A stretch of 64,000 nucleotides of DNA from Chelonoidis abingdonii. Taxonomy: Eukaryota; Chordata; Testudines; Testudinidae. Of the stretch, positions 48,583-59,479 are shown piece after piece. Numbering within the stretch: position 1 is the stretch's first letter; each line of letters opens with the position of its first letter. A program made the position numbers and the translations under genes. The notes below the pieces were generated by a model that was not told the origin of the DNA, made no database searches, and worked only from the letters and a program-made list of their open reading frames with translations. The stretch is from positions 81,229,591 to 81,293,590 of the forward strand of contig NC_133770.1 in the NCBI RefSeq assembly GCF_003597395.2. Reading direction: 5' to 3'.

Positions 48583-49128
48583 TTTCTTCTTTCACTCATG
48601 ACTGCTGTTCTGTGCCAGCTATAGTAGCCCTCAACATTCAATTGAAGGGGACAAAGAAGCAGGCTGGTAGCAGGGCCTGAGTAAGGGAAGATATCAGTGT
48701 CTTAAGGGCCTAATTGGCTCCTCCTACTTCAGTTGACTGCCTGTTCTCCTCAAGTGGGTTCAGGGAAGCAGCAGGAAACAGGAAGCTCCCTGAGAAGCTA
48801 GTGTTAATCAGTCCAGGCTCCTGGGGGTGCAAGAGAGGTACATAAGAGGCTGCTCCTCCTCTCTCTCCCTGCAGCTCCTGCTGCTTTCTGTTATTCCCTC
48901 TCTCCTTTTCTCCTGCCTGCCTGTTATGTCTCTTGTGCCTCCTTCCTCCAGCACAGCACTCCACCATCTCTGTGCATCTAGAGCAGAGAGAATACATATG
49001 CACCAGCATCTAGAGCAGAGAGAATACAATTTTCTACACTCTGGGCCCTACTGGCGCCTCCCCCTCTACCCATCAGTCAGGCACCTGAGGCGGCCGCCTC
49101 AGTTTGCCTCATGGTAAGGCCAGCCCTG

Positions 49129-49762
49129 TATAGACCTCTTTCCATTCCCTTCCTCTCCTCTCCTAGCAGTCTGCAGTCTGTCCTTTTATCCTGTCTCATT
49201 CCCTTTGGTGTAGGACTTCTCTCCATCTCAAACTCTGGAACTGTATCTTTTTTGCCTCATTGACTTCATCCATACCTCACCTGGTGGAAAAAGAATATTT
49301 TCTACCTATATGTCTTAATATCTCTCTTGTTCTGTTGTTTTTATTTCTCTCTTATAACAGTCATGTAATTTTGTAAGCAGTTTGGGAAGACAGTTTGTAT
49401 GAAAATTCCTAACAAAATAAAGTTGTATTGCCAGCTAAAAATATTAGGATGAATATTTATTTTTTAATCCAATGTATTAAGAGGGAAGCTAGATGAAGGT
49501 TACCATATGATCACTGAAAAGTGTTGCTAGGGAGACTTTGTCAAAAGATATGACAGGCTAGAGCACTAGAGTGGTAAATCCATTCAAAAAATTCCAATAT
49601 AAATATGCATGGAGATAAAGGATGAAGATGAGTACTGTGCTTGAAAAAAATAAAATGTAAGTAAACCACAGAGCCCAGTCATCATTATCACATCTATTTT
49701 TTGTAAATGTCTTAGAAGCCCACTTAGTAATTTCTCTGAGTACGTAGGACAGAGAAATGGAG
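49129..49762. other. Spacer between hAT copy 2 and DIRS copy C
   Basis: AT-rich, no gene or repeat family recognised. Confidence 0.4.
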
Positions 49763-49948
49763 GTTCTTCTTCGAGTGATTGCTCATATCCATTCCAGTAG
49801 GTGTATGCGCCACGCGTGCACGTTCGTCGGAAGACTTTTACCCTAGCAACTCCAGCGGGCTGGCAGGTCGCCCCCTAGAGTGGCGCCGCCATGGCGGGTG
49901 ATATTATACCCCTGCCGGCCGCCCGCTCCTCAGTTCCTGTCTTACCGC
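49763..49948. repeat. DIRS copy C left inverted terminal repeat
   Basis: It begins GTTCTTCTTCGAGTGATTGC and includes ACTTTTACCCTAGCAACTCC. It is the imperfect reverse complement of 55487-55667, which reads TTGCTAGGGTAAAAGTC in its middle. Confidence 0.85.
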
Positions 49949-50129
49949 GTGTCGGTCGTTGTGAACTGGTGGAGGCGCGGTATAGCTATCTCCTCCCCTT
50001 GCCTTCTTCTTCGGTTCTACTGTTGTTTTTAGTGTTGAGTTACCTAGTTTAGTATAGTTTAGTTCGAGTTTTTAGTGTATATAGGTTCGCGCTTCGGGGC
50101 GCTGCCTCTCCCGTACCGGCGCCGGGCTC

Positions 50130-51478
50130 ATGCCTGTGCGCCGTGTTCAAACACCTCTCGGCCTGTCAGGGAAAAGAAGAAAAACACATGCCCACCACGC
50201 ATCCCCACGACGCCTGCTGAAGTGCCTGGGAATCGCACATTTCGCGAGAAGTGCCACATTGCTAAGGCTTCCGTCTGAGGACCAAGAAGGATGAGACCAG
50301 CGCCTCAAGACGCTCCTCTGGAACAGCACGTCATCTCTGCGTCCTCGGCACCGAGCTCGCTCGCGTCACCGATCTCTCTGACATGCGAGCGCCTCTGGCA
50401 CCGTTCTCCGGCACCGGGTCACGGGAAGAGCCCTCACGTCCTCTACCCCGGCTAAGAGCCCCGAAGAGCTCCCGCCCGACACGGCCGTCCTTAGCCGTGC
50501 CAGGACTTCGTTGGACCGCGCCCAGCGGGTTCCGTCGAGTCCGATCCCTCCACTCCCGCCAAGATCTGGTAGAGCTCGATAGTTCCGTCCACAACCCGAG
50601 ACCTTCTCGTCGGCCAGGACCTTCATTGCCTTGACGGAGCCTGTGCTGCCCCAACCCCGGCACGTCGGCCGTGGTTTGCATAAGGAAGCCCTACTCCCAT
50701 GTGAGCACCGTCCCCGATCCCGACTTGGCACCGATCAAGATCCCGGCACCGATCCCGGTCCGAGGGAGTATCGCTCCGCGGCCACTCGCAGTTCCCGGCA
50801 CCCTCTCCACGGCGGCGCCAGTCGTACTCGCGGCGAAGTCTCTTCGCGCCGGCGTACTCCCGGCACCGTTCCAGCTCCAGCCACCAGTCGCGCCCCGGAC
50901 TCGCGGATCATTCCCGCCATCGACATCAGATACCAGTCGACCTCCCGGCACCGAGCTGTGGCAGTCCCGTCTCGATCGCGGCACCGTATGGCTCACTGCA
51001 CCGATCGCCGGCCGAGAGTTTTGCCGTCCGCGACGCGGGACCCGTACCACTCCCGTTCGGCTCCACCATGGCCCTCTCGAGAAGGCTCTGTTTCTTCGCG
51101 GGTGGACAGCATGTACCTGGAGCCTGAAGGTCCCGCCACCCTATTTCCCCAGAGTCAGCAGGAGCATGGTCCGCAACAGTGGGGCTTCTGGACCCCCTGG
51201 GCTTATCATCAGGCCCAGGGCCCTCAGCAAATTCCCCCACGTTCCTCTGTTTCGGAGCACAGGGCTCCGGAGGCTACGTGTGCACGACCTCCTCCATCCC
51301 CTGCGGAAGAGCGGTCGTCCCATGCTCCGGATGCTGAACTCCCGCAGGAGGCTGAAGCGGTACTCCAGTCTGAGCCGCCACCAGACCCGCTCCTGCCAGG
51401 TCTCTCCTCGTCCTCCTCCCCAGATGAGGCGGTGGCGGGGACAACGTCCACCAGTCCCTCCTCCCCCCAGACCTCAGG
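50130..51478 (+). pseudogene. DIRS copy C gag, N-terminal and Pro/Arg-rich region
   Basis: An ATG at 50130 corresponds to the gag start of copy A (ATGCCTAGG there, ATGCCTGTGCGC here), but frameshifts follow at once and only pieces of the cysteine/histidine-rich region remain. From 50631 to 51549 two long overlapping frames (292-295 codons) run through GC-rich sequence made of GGCACCG-like blocks, encoding Pro/Arg/Ser-rich peptides such as SPSRRRTPG-like runs in one frame and SLSRHQTRSCQVSPRPPPQ in the other. Which frame was the original cannot be settled by eye. Confidence 0.5.
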
Positions 51479-52403
51479 GTGCACCAAGATCTCCTCAGGT
51501 GGGTGGCACAAAATATGAACATCCAGGCCGAGGAGGTCTCCGAAATTGAGGACCCGGTCGTGAGCATACTCTCAGCTGATGCGCCCACTCGTGTCGCCCT
51601 GCCCTTCATAAGGACCATACAAGCCAATGCCAACACCATCTGGCAGTCGCCGGCTTCCGATCCCCCCGCTGCTCGGGGGGTGGAACGTAAATACATGGTC
51701 CCATCGAAGGGCTATAAGTACCTCTATGTCCACCCGCGCCCGTGTTCCCTCGTCGTTCAATCTGTGAATGAGAGGGAACGCCATGGACAAGAAGCTCCGG
51801 CCCCCAAGTCCAAGGACGCGAGACGTATGGACCTGCTAGACTGCAAGGTCTATTCTGCAGGAGCATTGCAGCTGCGGGTCTCGAACCAGCAAGCTCTGCT
51901 CAGCCGCTACTCGTTTAACACCTGGGCAGCGGCTGATAAATTTAAGGAGCTCCGCCCTCCTGGACGAGGGGAAAAAGGTCGCACGCACTTCCTTACAGGC
52001 GGCTTTGGACGCAGCAGACTCTGCCGCCAGAACTCTGGCCTCCAGAGTCACTATGCGACGTATCTCCTGGCTTCAGGTCTCTGGCCTTCCTCCGGAACTC
52101 CAACATACCATCCAGGATCTTCCGTTTGAGGGCCAGGGCCTGTTTTCAGATAAGACCGACCCTCGGCTGCAAAGCCTCAAGGATAACAGGGTCATTATAC
52201 GTGCCCTTGGGATGCATACGCCGGTAACCCAGCATAGACCATTCAGGCCTCAGCAACAACACAGGCCTTACCGCCAACCCAGACAAAGACAGGACTTTGC
52301 CAGGCGCCGAAATAGAAACGGCAGGCGCAAGCAATCGGGTAACCAAGGGGGTCAATCCCAAGGTCCCACCAAGCCTTCCTCTGGACCGAAGCCCTCATTT
52401 TGA
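51479..52403 (+). pseudogene. DIRS copy C gag, LAP2-alpha-like domain and basic tail
   Basis: 51479-51950 is open and conserved with copy A: DLLRWVAQNMNIQAEEV, PFIRTIQANANTIWQSPAS, GYKYLYVHPRPCSLVVQSVN and NQQALLSRYSFNTW. After a small deletion near 51955 the protein continues in the frame 52005-52403 with ARTLASRVTMRRISWLQ, LPFEGQGLFSDKTDPRL and a Gln/Arg-rich basic tail (RPYRQPRQRQDFARRRNRN), ending in a TGA at 52401-52403. The basic tail would suit nucleic-acid binding. The domain is the counterpart of the segment of a DIRS1-like gag that gave rise to LAP2-alpha. Confidence 0.78.
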
Positions 52404-52562
52404 AGGTGCGCCCGAGGGCGCTGTACCAGTTTCTTCCACGGATCCATCTCCTCCCTTCTCCAACCGTCTTTCGTTCTTCCTCCCGGCGTGGCGCCAGCTC
52501 ACTTCAGATCGCTGGGTCCTCCGCACGCTGCGGCTTGGATACCACCTGCAGTTTGCTTCGTC

Positions 52563-53130
52563 CCTGCCCTCCCGCCCCCTCCCTCGTCCCTCTTCAGGGA
52601 CCCCTCTCACGAGCACATCCTCCTCCAGGAGGTGCAAACTCTCTTCGACAAAGGGGCTATAGAGGAGGTTCCGCAGAACGAGACGGGCAGGGGATTCTAC
52701 TCCCGCTACTTTCTGATCCCCAAGGCCAAGGGAGGTCTCCGACCCATCCTCGACCTGCGCGAGCTCAACAAATACTTACTGAAGTTGAAGTTCCGCATGG
52801 TTTCCTTGGGGACCATTATTCCGTCCTTGGATCCCGGAGACTGGTACGCCGCCCTCGATATGCAGGACGCATATTTTCATATAGCCATCTTCCCGCCCCA
52901 TCGGAGGTTCCTGCGTTTCGTGGTCGGCGGCTGACACTATCAATTCACGGTCCTTCCATTCGGCCTCTCGACGGCCCCGAGAGTGTTTACCAAATGCATG
53001 GCCGTAGTCGTTGCCTTTCTTCGTCGCAGTCGGGTGCACGTGTTTCCCTACCTCGACGACTGGCTTATCCGGGGACCATCAGAGGACCGAGTCCTCGCCC
53101 ACGTCCGCATGGTCAGCCACCTTTTCTCAG
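52563..53130 (+). pseudogene. DIRS copy C reverse transcriptase
   Basis: The frame 52488-52934 reads FRDPSHEHILLQEVQTLFD, GFYSRYFLIPKAKGGLRP, KLKFRMVSLGTIIPSLDPGD and motif A ALDMQDAYFHIAIFP. A TGA at 52932-52934 interrupts it; in the same frame it continues with HYQFTVLPFGLSTAPRVF and the catalytic FPYLDDWLIRG. Both active-site motifs are therefore intact and one stop codon separates them. A frameshift follows at about 53130. This is the best preserved enzyme piece in the window. Confidence 0.85.
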
Positions 53131-54340
53131 TCTAAGGCCGATCTCAGACGCGGAGAAGTCCATTCATCCCCTTTCCCAGAGGATAGATGTATCGGCGGCC
53201 GTCTAGACTCCACCATGGCCAGGGCCTTTCCCCTCGTCACGGTCAGTTTGACAGCCATCATCCGCAGGCTGCAGGCAGCATCACCCTCTAACTTCTCTGC
53301 TCCAGCTTGTCCTTACACTTTTCGCCATCAGTGGCCTGCACGTTCGTCACGGCACCATGCCCGACTCCGCCCCGGCCCCTCAGACCTGGCAATCATTCCC
53401 TCAGCTCCGCCCAGCCAGACGCAACAGCCATTAAAATACGGATCATTCCACGGTTCCACAGGACGTGCTCCCTTCCTCCAGCGTGGCTAGATCAGTTCCG
53501 TCGTCTGTGCGGAGGGCTACCGTCTTCCAATCCGCCGCAGCCCTCACTGCCCTGACGACGGCACGCACGGACTGGGGATATGCGCTGAGCTCACCTGGGG
53601 ACTCTCGCAGACACAAGGTCGCTGTCTCCTCCCGAACTCACCCTCCACGTCAACGACCGGGAATTGAGGGCGGTCCGACTTGCTTGTCAAGCATTCCACT
53701 CGGCAGATCCAGGGCCGTGTGTTTCGTATCGACAACACAACGTGCAGTATACTATGTGAACAAGCAGGGCGGACGAGATCTCCTCTTCGTGTCGGAGCCA
53801 TGATGTGTGGGACTTTTGCATAGCCCACTCAGTTCACCTAGTCGCTTCCTTTCTCCCCGCCGGGCTCGGAATACCCTAGCGGATCGTCTCATTGTCATCC
53901 TTCTCGCCCACGAAATGCCCTTCGCCCAATGCGTTGCCTCCTGCTTTTCCGAAGTGGGGCATCCCCGCATGGACCTCTTCGCACCCACAGGAACAGGAAG
54001 TGCCCGATGTCTGCTCTTCCAGGGTCGCGAGCAGCGGGTGCGGACGCCTTTCTATTCCGTGGGACGCACTCTTCTATGCATTTCCTCCGTCCCGTTAATC
54101 CCAAGGTCCTTCTGAAGCGCGCAGGGCAGGGCCCGCTTGATTCTCATCGCCCAGCATGGCCCCGTCAGCATTGGTAACTCCTCTGCTGCTGGCCTGTCGT
54201 AGCGGACCCTGACCCTGCCCACTTTACCTGGACCTTGACACGCAGGACCACGCTGGCTTTGTCACCCGGACCTCCAGTCGCTGCATCTCTCAAGCGTGGC
54301 TCCTGAGTGGCTGACTGAGTCCGAGTTGCGTTGCTCTTCC
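53131..54340 (+). pseudogene. DIRS copy C RNase H and connecting region, degraded
   Basis: By position and by nucleotide match to 20200-21060 of copy A, this region derives from the RNase H and the linker before the recombinase. Recognisable scraps are YYVNKQGG near 53751 (copy A has FYINKQGG), RNTLADRLIVILLAHE near 53866 and VNPKVLLKRAGQ near 54095. Many small deletions break the frame and no catalytic set can be assembled. Confidence 0.6.
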
Positions 54341-55330
54341 AGTGAGGCAGTACTTCGGGAAGAGGAAGCCGCTATGAGAGGCGACATTACGTACCAAATG
54401 GAAACGTTTTACGTGCTGGATGCGGCGGAGAAGCGTCCTCCCCCACCGGATGTTCCAGTCCCATGTCTTAGATTACCTTTGGTTGCTTAAGCAACAAGGC
54501 CTAGCGTGTCCTCGCTCCGAGTTCACTTAGCGGCCCATATTCTCCACTCTTCCACCCAGGATGACGGCCCTCGGTCTTCCCACACCAATGGTGACTATGA
54601 TTCTCAAAGGGCTGAGCGCCTTTACCCCCAGTTCCGCCACCCAACCCCCTCGTGGGATCTAACCTGGTGTTTGTCCGTCTCAGGTCCCCCCCGTTTGAGC
54701 CGCTGGCTACGTGTTCCCTCCCTACTGTCCTGGAAGACAGCATTCCTGGTGGCCATCACTTCTGCTAGGCGCGTGTCAAGCTGCGCGCCCTCGTGGTGGA
54801 CCCCCGTATACGGTGTTCCATCGGGACAAGGCCAACTGAGGCCGCACCGCCATTTCTTCCCAAAGTCGTCCGGCCTTTCATGTCAACCAGACATATTCCT
54901 GCTGTCTTCTTCCGAAACCGCATTTGTCTCGCAATGAGCAACAGTTACATTCCTTAGACGTGCGCAGGGCGCTCGCCTTTTATATAGAGCGATTCCAAAC
55001 CGTCCGTAAGTCCACCCAGCTCTTTGTCGCCGTAGCTGAGCGAGTTAAGGGTTGCCAGTCTCCTCGCAGAGGCTCTCCTCGTGGTGACGTCCTGCAACAC
55101 GGGCCTGTTACGACCTGGCCCCATCTCCCTTTGGCGAATTAACTGCGCACCCTACTAGAGCCCATGCATCGTCGATGGCATTCCTTGCACGAGTACCCGT
55201 CCAGGAAATCTGCAGGGCACGACCTGGTCCTCCGTCACACATTTGCTACCCACTATGCCCTGGTCCAGCAGTCCAGGGATGATGCACCTTTGCTCTGCCG
55301 TGTTGCGCACTGTGACCTCTCCATCCGACC
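54341..55330 (+). pseudogene. DIRS copy C tyrosine recombinase, degraded
   Basis: Pieces in different frames match copy A: LRVHLAAHILHSS near 54515, LSWKTAFLVAITSARRVSS near 54727 with the first arginine, NEQQLHSLDVRRALAFYIER near 54930 and, at the end, RHTFATHYALVQQSRDDAP near 55230 with the tyrosine of the active site. The HxxR segment near 55140 is damaged. The product would have integrated circular DIRS DNA. Confidence 0.72.
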
Positions 55331-55407
55331 CCACCGCCTAGGTAAGGCTTGGGAATCACCTACGGGAATGGATATGAGCAATCACTCGAGAAAAAAACAT
55401 GTTCTTA

Positions 55408-55687
55408 CCACCTTTGTAACTGTTGTTCTTCGAGAGTGTGCTCATATCCATTCCACACCCGCCCTCCTTCCCCACTGTCGAGATAGCCGGCAAGAAGGAA
55501 CTGAGAGGGCGGGCCGGCAGGGTATAATCACCCGCCATGGCGTGCCACTCTAGAGGGCGACCTGCCGGCCCGCTGGAGTTGCTAGGGTAAAAGTCTTCCG
55601 ACGAACGTGCACGCGCAGCGCGTACACCTACTGGAATGGATATGAGCAACACATCTCAAAGAACAACAGTTACAAAGGTGAGTAACC
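55408..55687. repeat. DIRS copy C right-end fold-back
   Basis: 55408-55456 (ACCACCTTTGTAACTGTTG then TTCTTCGAGAGTGTGC) is complementary to 55638-55687 (GAGCAACACATCTCAAAGAA then CAACAGTTACAAAGGTG). The right terminal repeat 55487-55667 lies within this span. The same arrangement is present in copy A. Confidence 0.8.
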
Positions 55688-58600
55688 GTGTTTTCTGGTT
55701 ATCGCCATTGACAAAAAAGCAATGATCCATTTGTTCTGATTTCATACCCAACATAATTCTGCTATGATATAAATAGGAACTAACTTGTTTTATTTATTTA
55801 TTTTATTAAAATCAACTAGAACAGCCTATTTGTTAGAGGACAGTAAGGTTATTGAAGATCCAATGAATACTTAGACTTTTGTGCTTTCTGTAAAGTGCCC
55901 CAGGTGTTTGGTTCTTGCATTTTCCACATGGTATAGTTGTTATTTTGTACTTCCCTCTGAAAAAAATTAGCAGGTATAATCTTTTCCCATTGTAGCAGAT
56001 GGATTTTAATCTGTCAAATAACATAACTGATACAGAATAAAAATAATGGTGAGAGAAAACTATAGGAAAAAAAGGTAGATGGAGCTTGACTCAACCTAAC
56101 ACTCAAAATGACATTTGAAATGCCAGGGCTTTGAGAAAGGAAATTTGGAAGTAGAGCCACACGGCAGGATGTTAGGTGATCAAGGGACTATGGCCTCTGT
56201 ACAGAGAATAGGCACTATTACACTTCTTCTCCCAGATGGAATACCTGATCAAACAATTTACTGTGGAAGTGCTGATGTAATGCATTCTTGTACTTTTGAC
56301 ATCTGGGCTCCAAGATGGAGGGAGACCAAGACATCCAAAACCAAAAGAGATGTGCCACTGGACAGCCAAATGCACAAAAGGAGAACATGCAATATAGAAA
56401 GGTAAGCCTGTAACTTCAGTTAAACATATTGTGAATATGTCTGGCTTAACTAGTCACACAGTGAGTAAAAGCAGTGCAATTCAGACCATTTATTTTGCTT
56501 CAATCTGATTTTTTTTTAAATTAAATCTTGTTTAAAGATACTACTTGAAAGTCTTAAACTTCAGGAATTTCATGGAGATCCTTACAGGGAAGATGGAACC
56601 TACTTCATTGGGGAATCCTGACTAACAGGGCCTGAACTAAGGGACCCCCTCCCATAAGATATTACAGGGATTCTGTCTGAATGATGTCTAGTGCTCATGG
56701 AAAAGAATACAACTTAAGGAGCTAAAGATAACATATGTGAGAAGTTTCTTGTAAGAGCCAGAGGACAGACACTGTGGGGATTTGGTCCCTCCTATTCTAC
56801 TTTGTTTTTTGTTTTGTTTTGTTTTAATTTAATTTAGTGAAGGCACTGCTGACAGGAGCATTTTGCTGAAGTGCTATGTGTGTTGGCTCTTTACATAAAA
56901 ATGTAATTCAGAAATAATTGAAACATGTAGCAGCAGCCAAATGATCACTAATTTATGCTGGTAGGTCCAGTTCCAAATATTTGGTTGGAACATTGATGTG
57001 ATAATACCATCACTGACCAACTTCCGCCAAATATAGAGCTGTTCTGTGAGCCACAGGAAAATCCCACCCACCCCAGGACATAAAGAACAGTGCTCTGCAG
57101 AAGCTGTGCAATGGAGATAGCATTGTACCATGAAAAATCCCTACACTGTGTAGAACTGATATTTGGGACAGGAGAGGTGTATTTCATTTTAAAAAAAATA
57201 TTCACATGTAGCAAACTGCTGTAGGGGCAAGGGCTGTTTCTGTTTTTATGAAAAAGCAGCTTGGTATGGGCCAGTGCTTGGTCCACAAACCCTTTCTGTT
57301 AACGTTTGCGAAACTTTTGAGGTTGAACAAAACCTACATAATTACCTCATGTTTATATTATTTCTCCAGAATGATGCCAAAACACCTTAGGCAATATGTA
57401 AAGAGAAGGGGCATTTCACCCACCCCAACGCACAGATGACTTTGGATGAGAACAGGGTGGATACTCTGTGCTAGCACTCCTACAAAATGGTTGGGGGGTG
57501 GGGCTGGAGGCTATCTGAGAAAAAAACTGATTTAGATGGAACTACAAGGAAAACTTGGGATGGCCCAATGTAGATGCCTCCCTAGGGATTTAGTCATGAA
57601 AATGGTGTTAAACCAGTCTCATAAGACAAATGATCAGGACCTCTCTTATATCTCTTCAGCAAGATGCCTGCTCTGCCAGCAGTGTCCCCTTAGCACCATG
57701 CTGGGATGCCAGAAGTAGTGTCGGCTTTTGGGCAATGAGCTGAGTTATCCCTGAAAGCTCATCAATATAGTGACTAAATCCCACACGACTTAATTTACAA
57801 AAGCAAAGTTCATAGTATTAAAGAAAAATAAATCTGAGCTGATACATTGTAATATAAGCATATTGATTAGATGGTAGTGGAAAGATGCTTTTTTAAACAA
57901 GTGAATATACCCATTCCTTAGTGGGGAATTGATTCCCCAAACTGGAAAGGAAAATATTGGTAAAATGTATACAAATAAACAGAGGCAAATGTAGCAGAAA
58001 GTCTGAATGCAGTAAACAAGCATTTCTTTGATTTATTTCTGACTGTTCATTTCAGAAGCTCACTGACGCACCTATGGGAGAGTCAATTTATGTTCAAGGC
58101 TCTACTCAAAACTGGAAATCACTTTTTAAAAAACAAGCTACATCTCTATATCGTTCCTGCTTGAAAAGCTGTTAATAGATTGATTTCTAATGTGAACAAA
58201 GTCAGAGTTTCATTCTGTGCTACACATGTGAAGAGTTATTTGGCCAAATTCCTCCCTGGTGTAATTCAGCGTGATGACACAGTAGGAATAAATGTGACTT
58301 GCTGTCATTTAACGAGGATCACAAATACACTTGAAACAGACATTTTAAACCTAAAGCAGATGTCCGGTAAATAAATGAGTTGGTAAATCACAACAATGCA
58401 TGCAAGTCATCATGGTATTTGATCTTGAGTATTTCAGTTTTTCAATCATCCTCATGGTTCAGTGCTAGTTTACTGTGTTCTAGATTAGCTGTTCCTGAAG
58501 AGTTATTCTCCCACATGTCAGGGATACTACACACTGCAGTTTGGGACCCAGCTTCGGGAATTATATGTACTGTGAAGAGGTTCCAGTAGTAAATTGAATC

Positions 58601-59479
58601 AATTAAACTTTTTACAAAGATTTACCTTGTTAGTAAAAAGCCCCTGGCATCATTCATTAGCTTAACAGTGGAAATCAAAGTATAGTGCACATTAGATAAA
58701 AGATTAAATCAGTGATGAAATAAAGCACATATTTAATATATGCTCTAAATTTGAAACTTTCGCATAACTGAATCTTTGACAGAAAAGTTAATGGAAAGGG
58801 ACTCATATTTCAGGCTACTAAGGAAAAGATGTGACTGAATATAAGAACAGTTACAGGCCTCAGCCTCTTGTTAAACTTAAATTACAAAAGTAAATCCAAG
58901 ATTTAGGCTTCAGACATAGAAATTGAGACAATTCTGTCAGTCTAAATTACTGATTTATTTTTATATAAGATAGATAATTGCCTACATATCTTGAAATTGG
59001 TCATTAGGATTGGCAGTACTTTGGGCTAATTTTACAATGAAATGCTATATTCAAAATCTCTTGAAGGGTGGAGAAATTGACTGATTCCTTCCACTTTTTG
59101 GAATCGCATTTGGTCCCTCTTTTTTCCATCTTAGATAAAATCTGTATTCTGTATTTATTTGTAGATGCATTTTAATTTTTGCTAGCGTTATTTCAGAGCT
59201 CTTTTCTGCTCTTACTAACTGCTTCCTCTCAGCGTTCAAGTAGGAGGAAGTAACCAGGTGGACAGCCAGTCTTGACTCTGACTAACAGGCAGGAATTGGT
59301 TGCAAATATGAAGGTGCCAGGAAGTTTGGATGAAAGTGATCTTGAAATGATGGATTTCACGATTCTAAAGAAAGGAAGGAGAGCAGCAGAATAAGGACAA
59401 TGGTCTTCAAAAAGGAGATTTAACTAACTCAGAGGACAGGAAGGTAGGAGCCCATGGAAGCTAGCTGAATCAATCTTGG
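55688..59479. other. AT-rich stretch, nothing recognised
   Basis: It contains a (TTTTG)n run near 56802-56830 and no gene or transposon that I can support. Reading frames are short. It is probably unique intergenic or intronic DNA. Confidence 0.4.

Larger units (their letters stand above)
45450..49128 (-). mobile_element. hAT transposon copy 2 (ZMYM1-like transposase)
   Basis: This is the longer of two related hAT relics, about 3.7 kb. The right end is intact (GGCCAGCCCTG at 49118-49128, reverse complement of the CAGGGCTGGCC end seen at 27137). The left end has lost its terminal bases, where the fold-back repeat begins. The minus strand carries, in order, a variable N-terminal region, a TTF-type zinc finger, the catalytic region and the C-terminal dimerisation domain, with several frameshifts. 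A 310-bp hAT is nested at 46175-46484. Confidence 0.8.
49763..55687 (+). mobile_element. DIRS-type retrotransposon, copy C
   Basis: The element is about 5.9 kb with inverted terminal repeats (49763-49948 and 55487-55667), the gag, reverse transcriptase/RNase H and tyrosine recombinase order, and a right-end fold-back (55408-55687). It is closely related to copy A along its length and more GC-rich (many CpG), which suggests a younger or less decayed copy in the first two thirds. RNase H and recombinase are damaged by many small deletions. Confidence 0.88.

Noticed and set aside
48960..49030. Short direct repeat ATCTAGAGCAGAGAGAATACA
   Set aside because: A single duplication of about 21 bp inside the hAT relic; a local slippage event without further significance.
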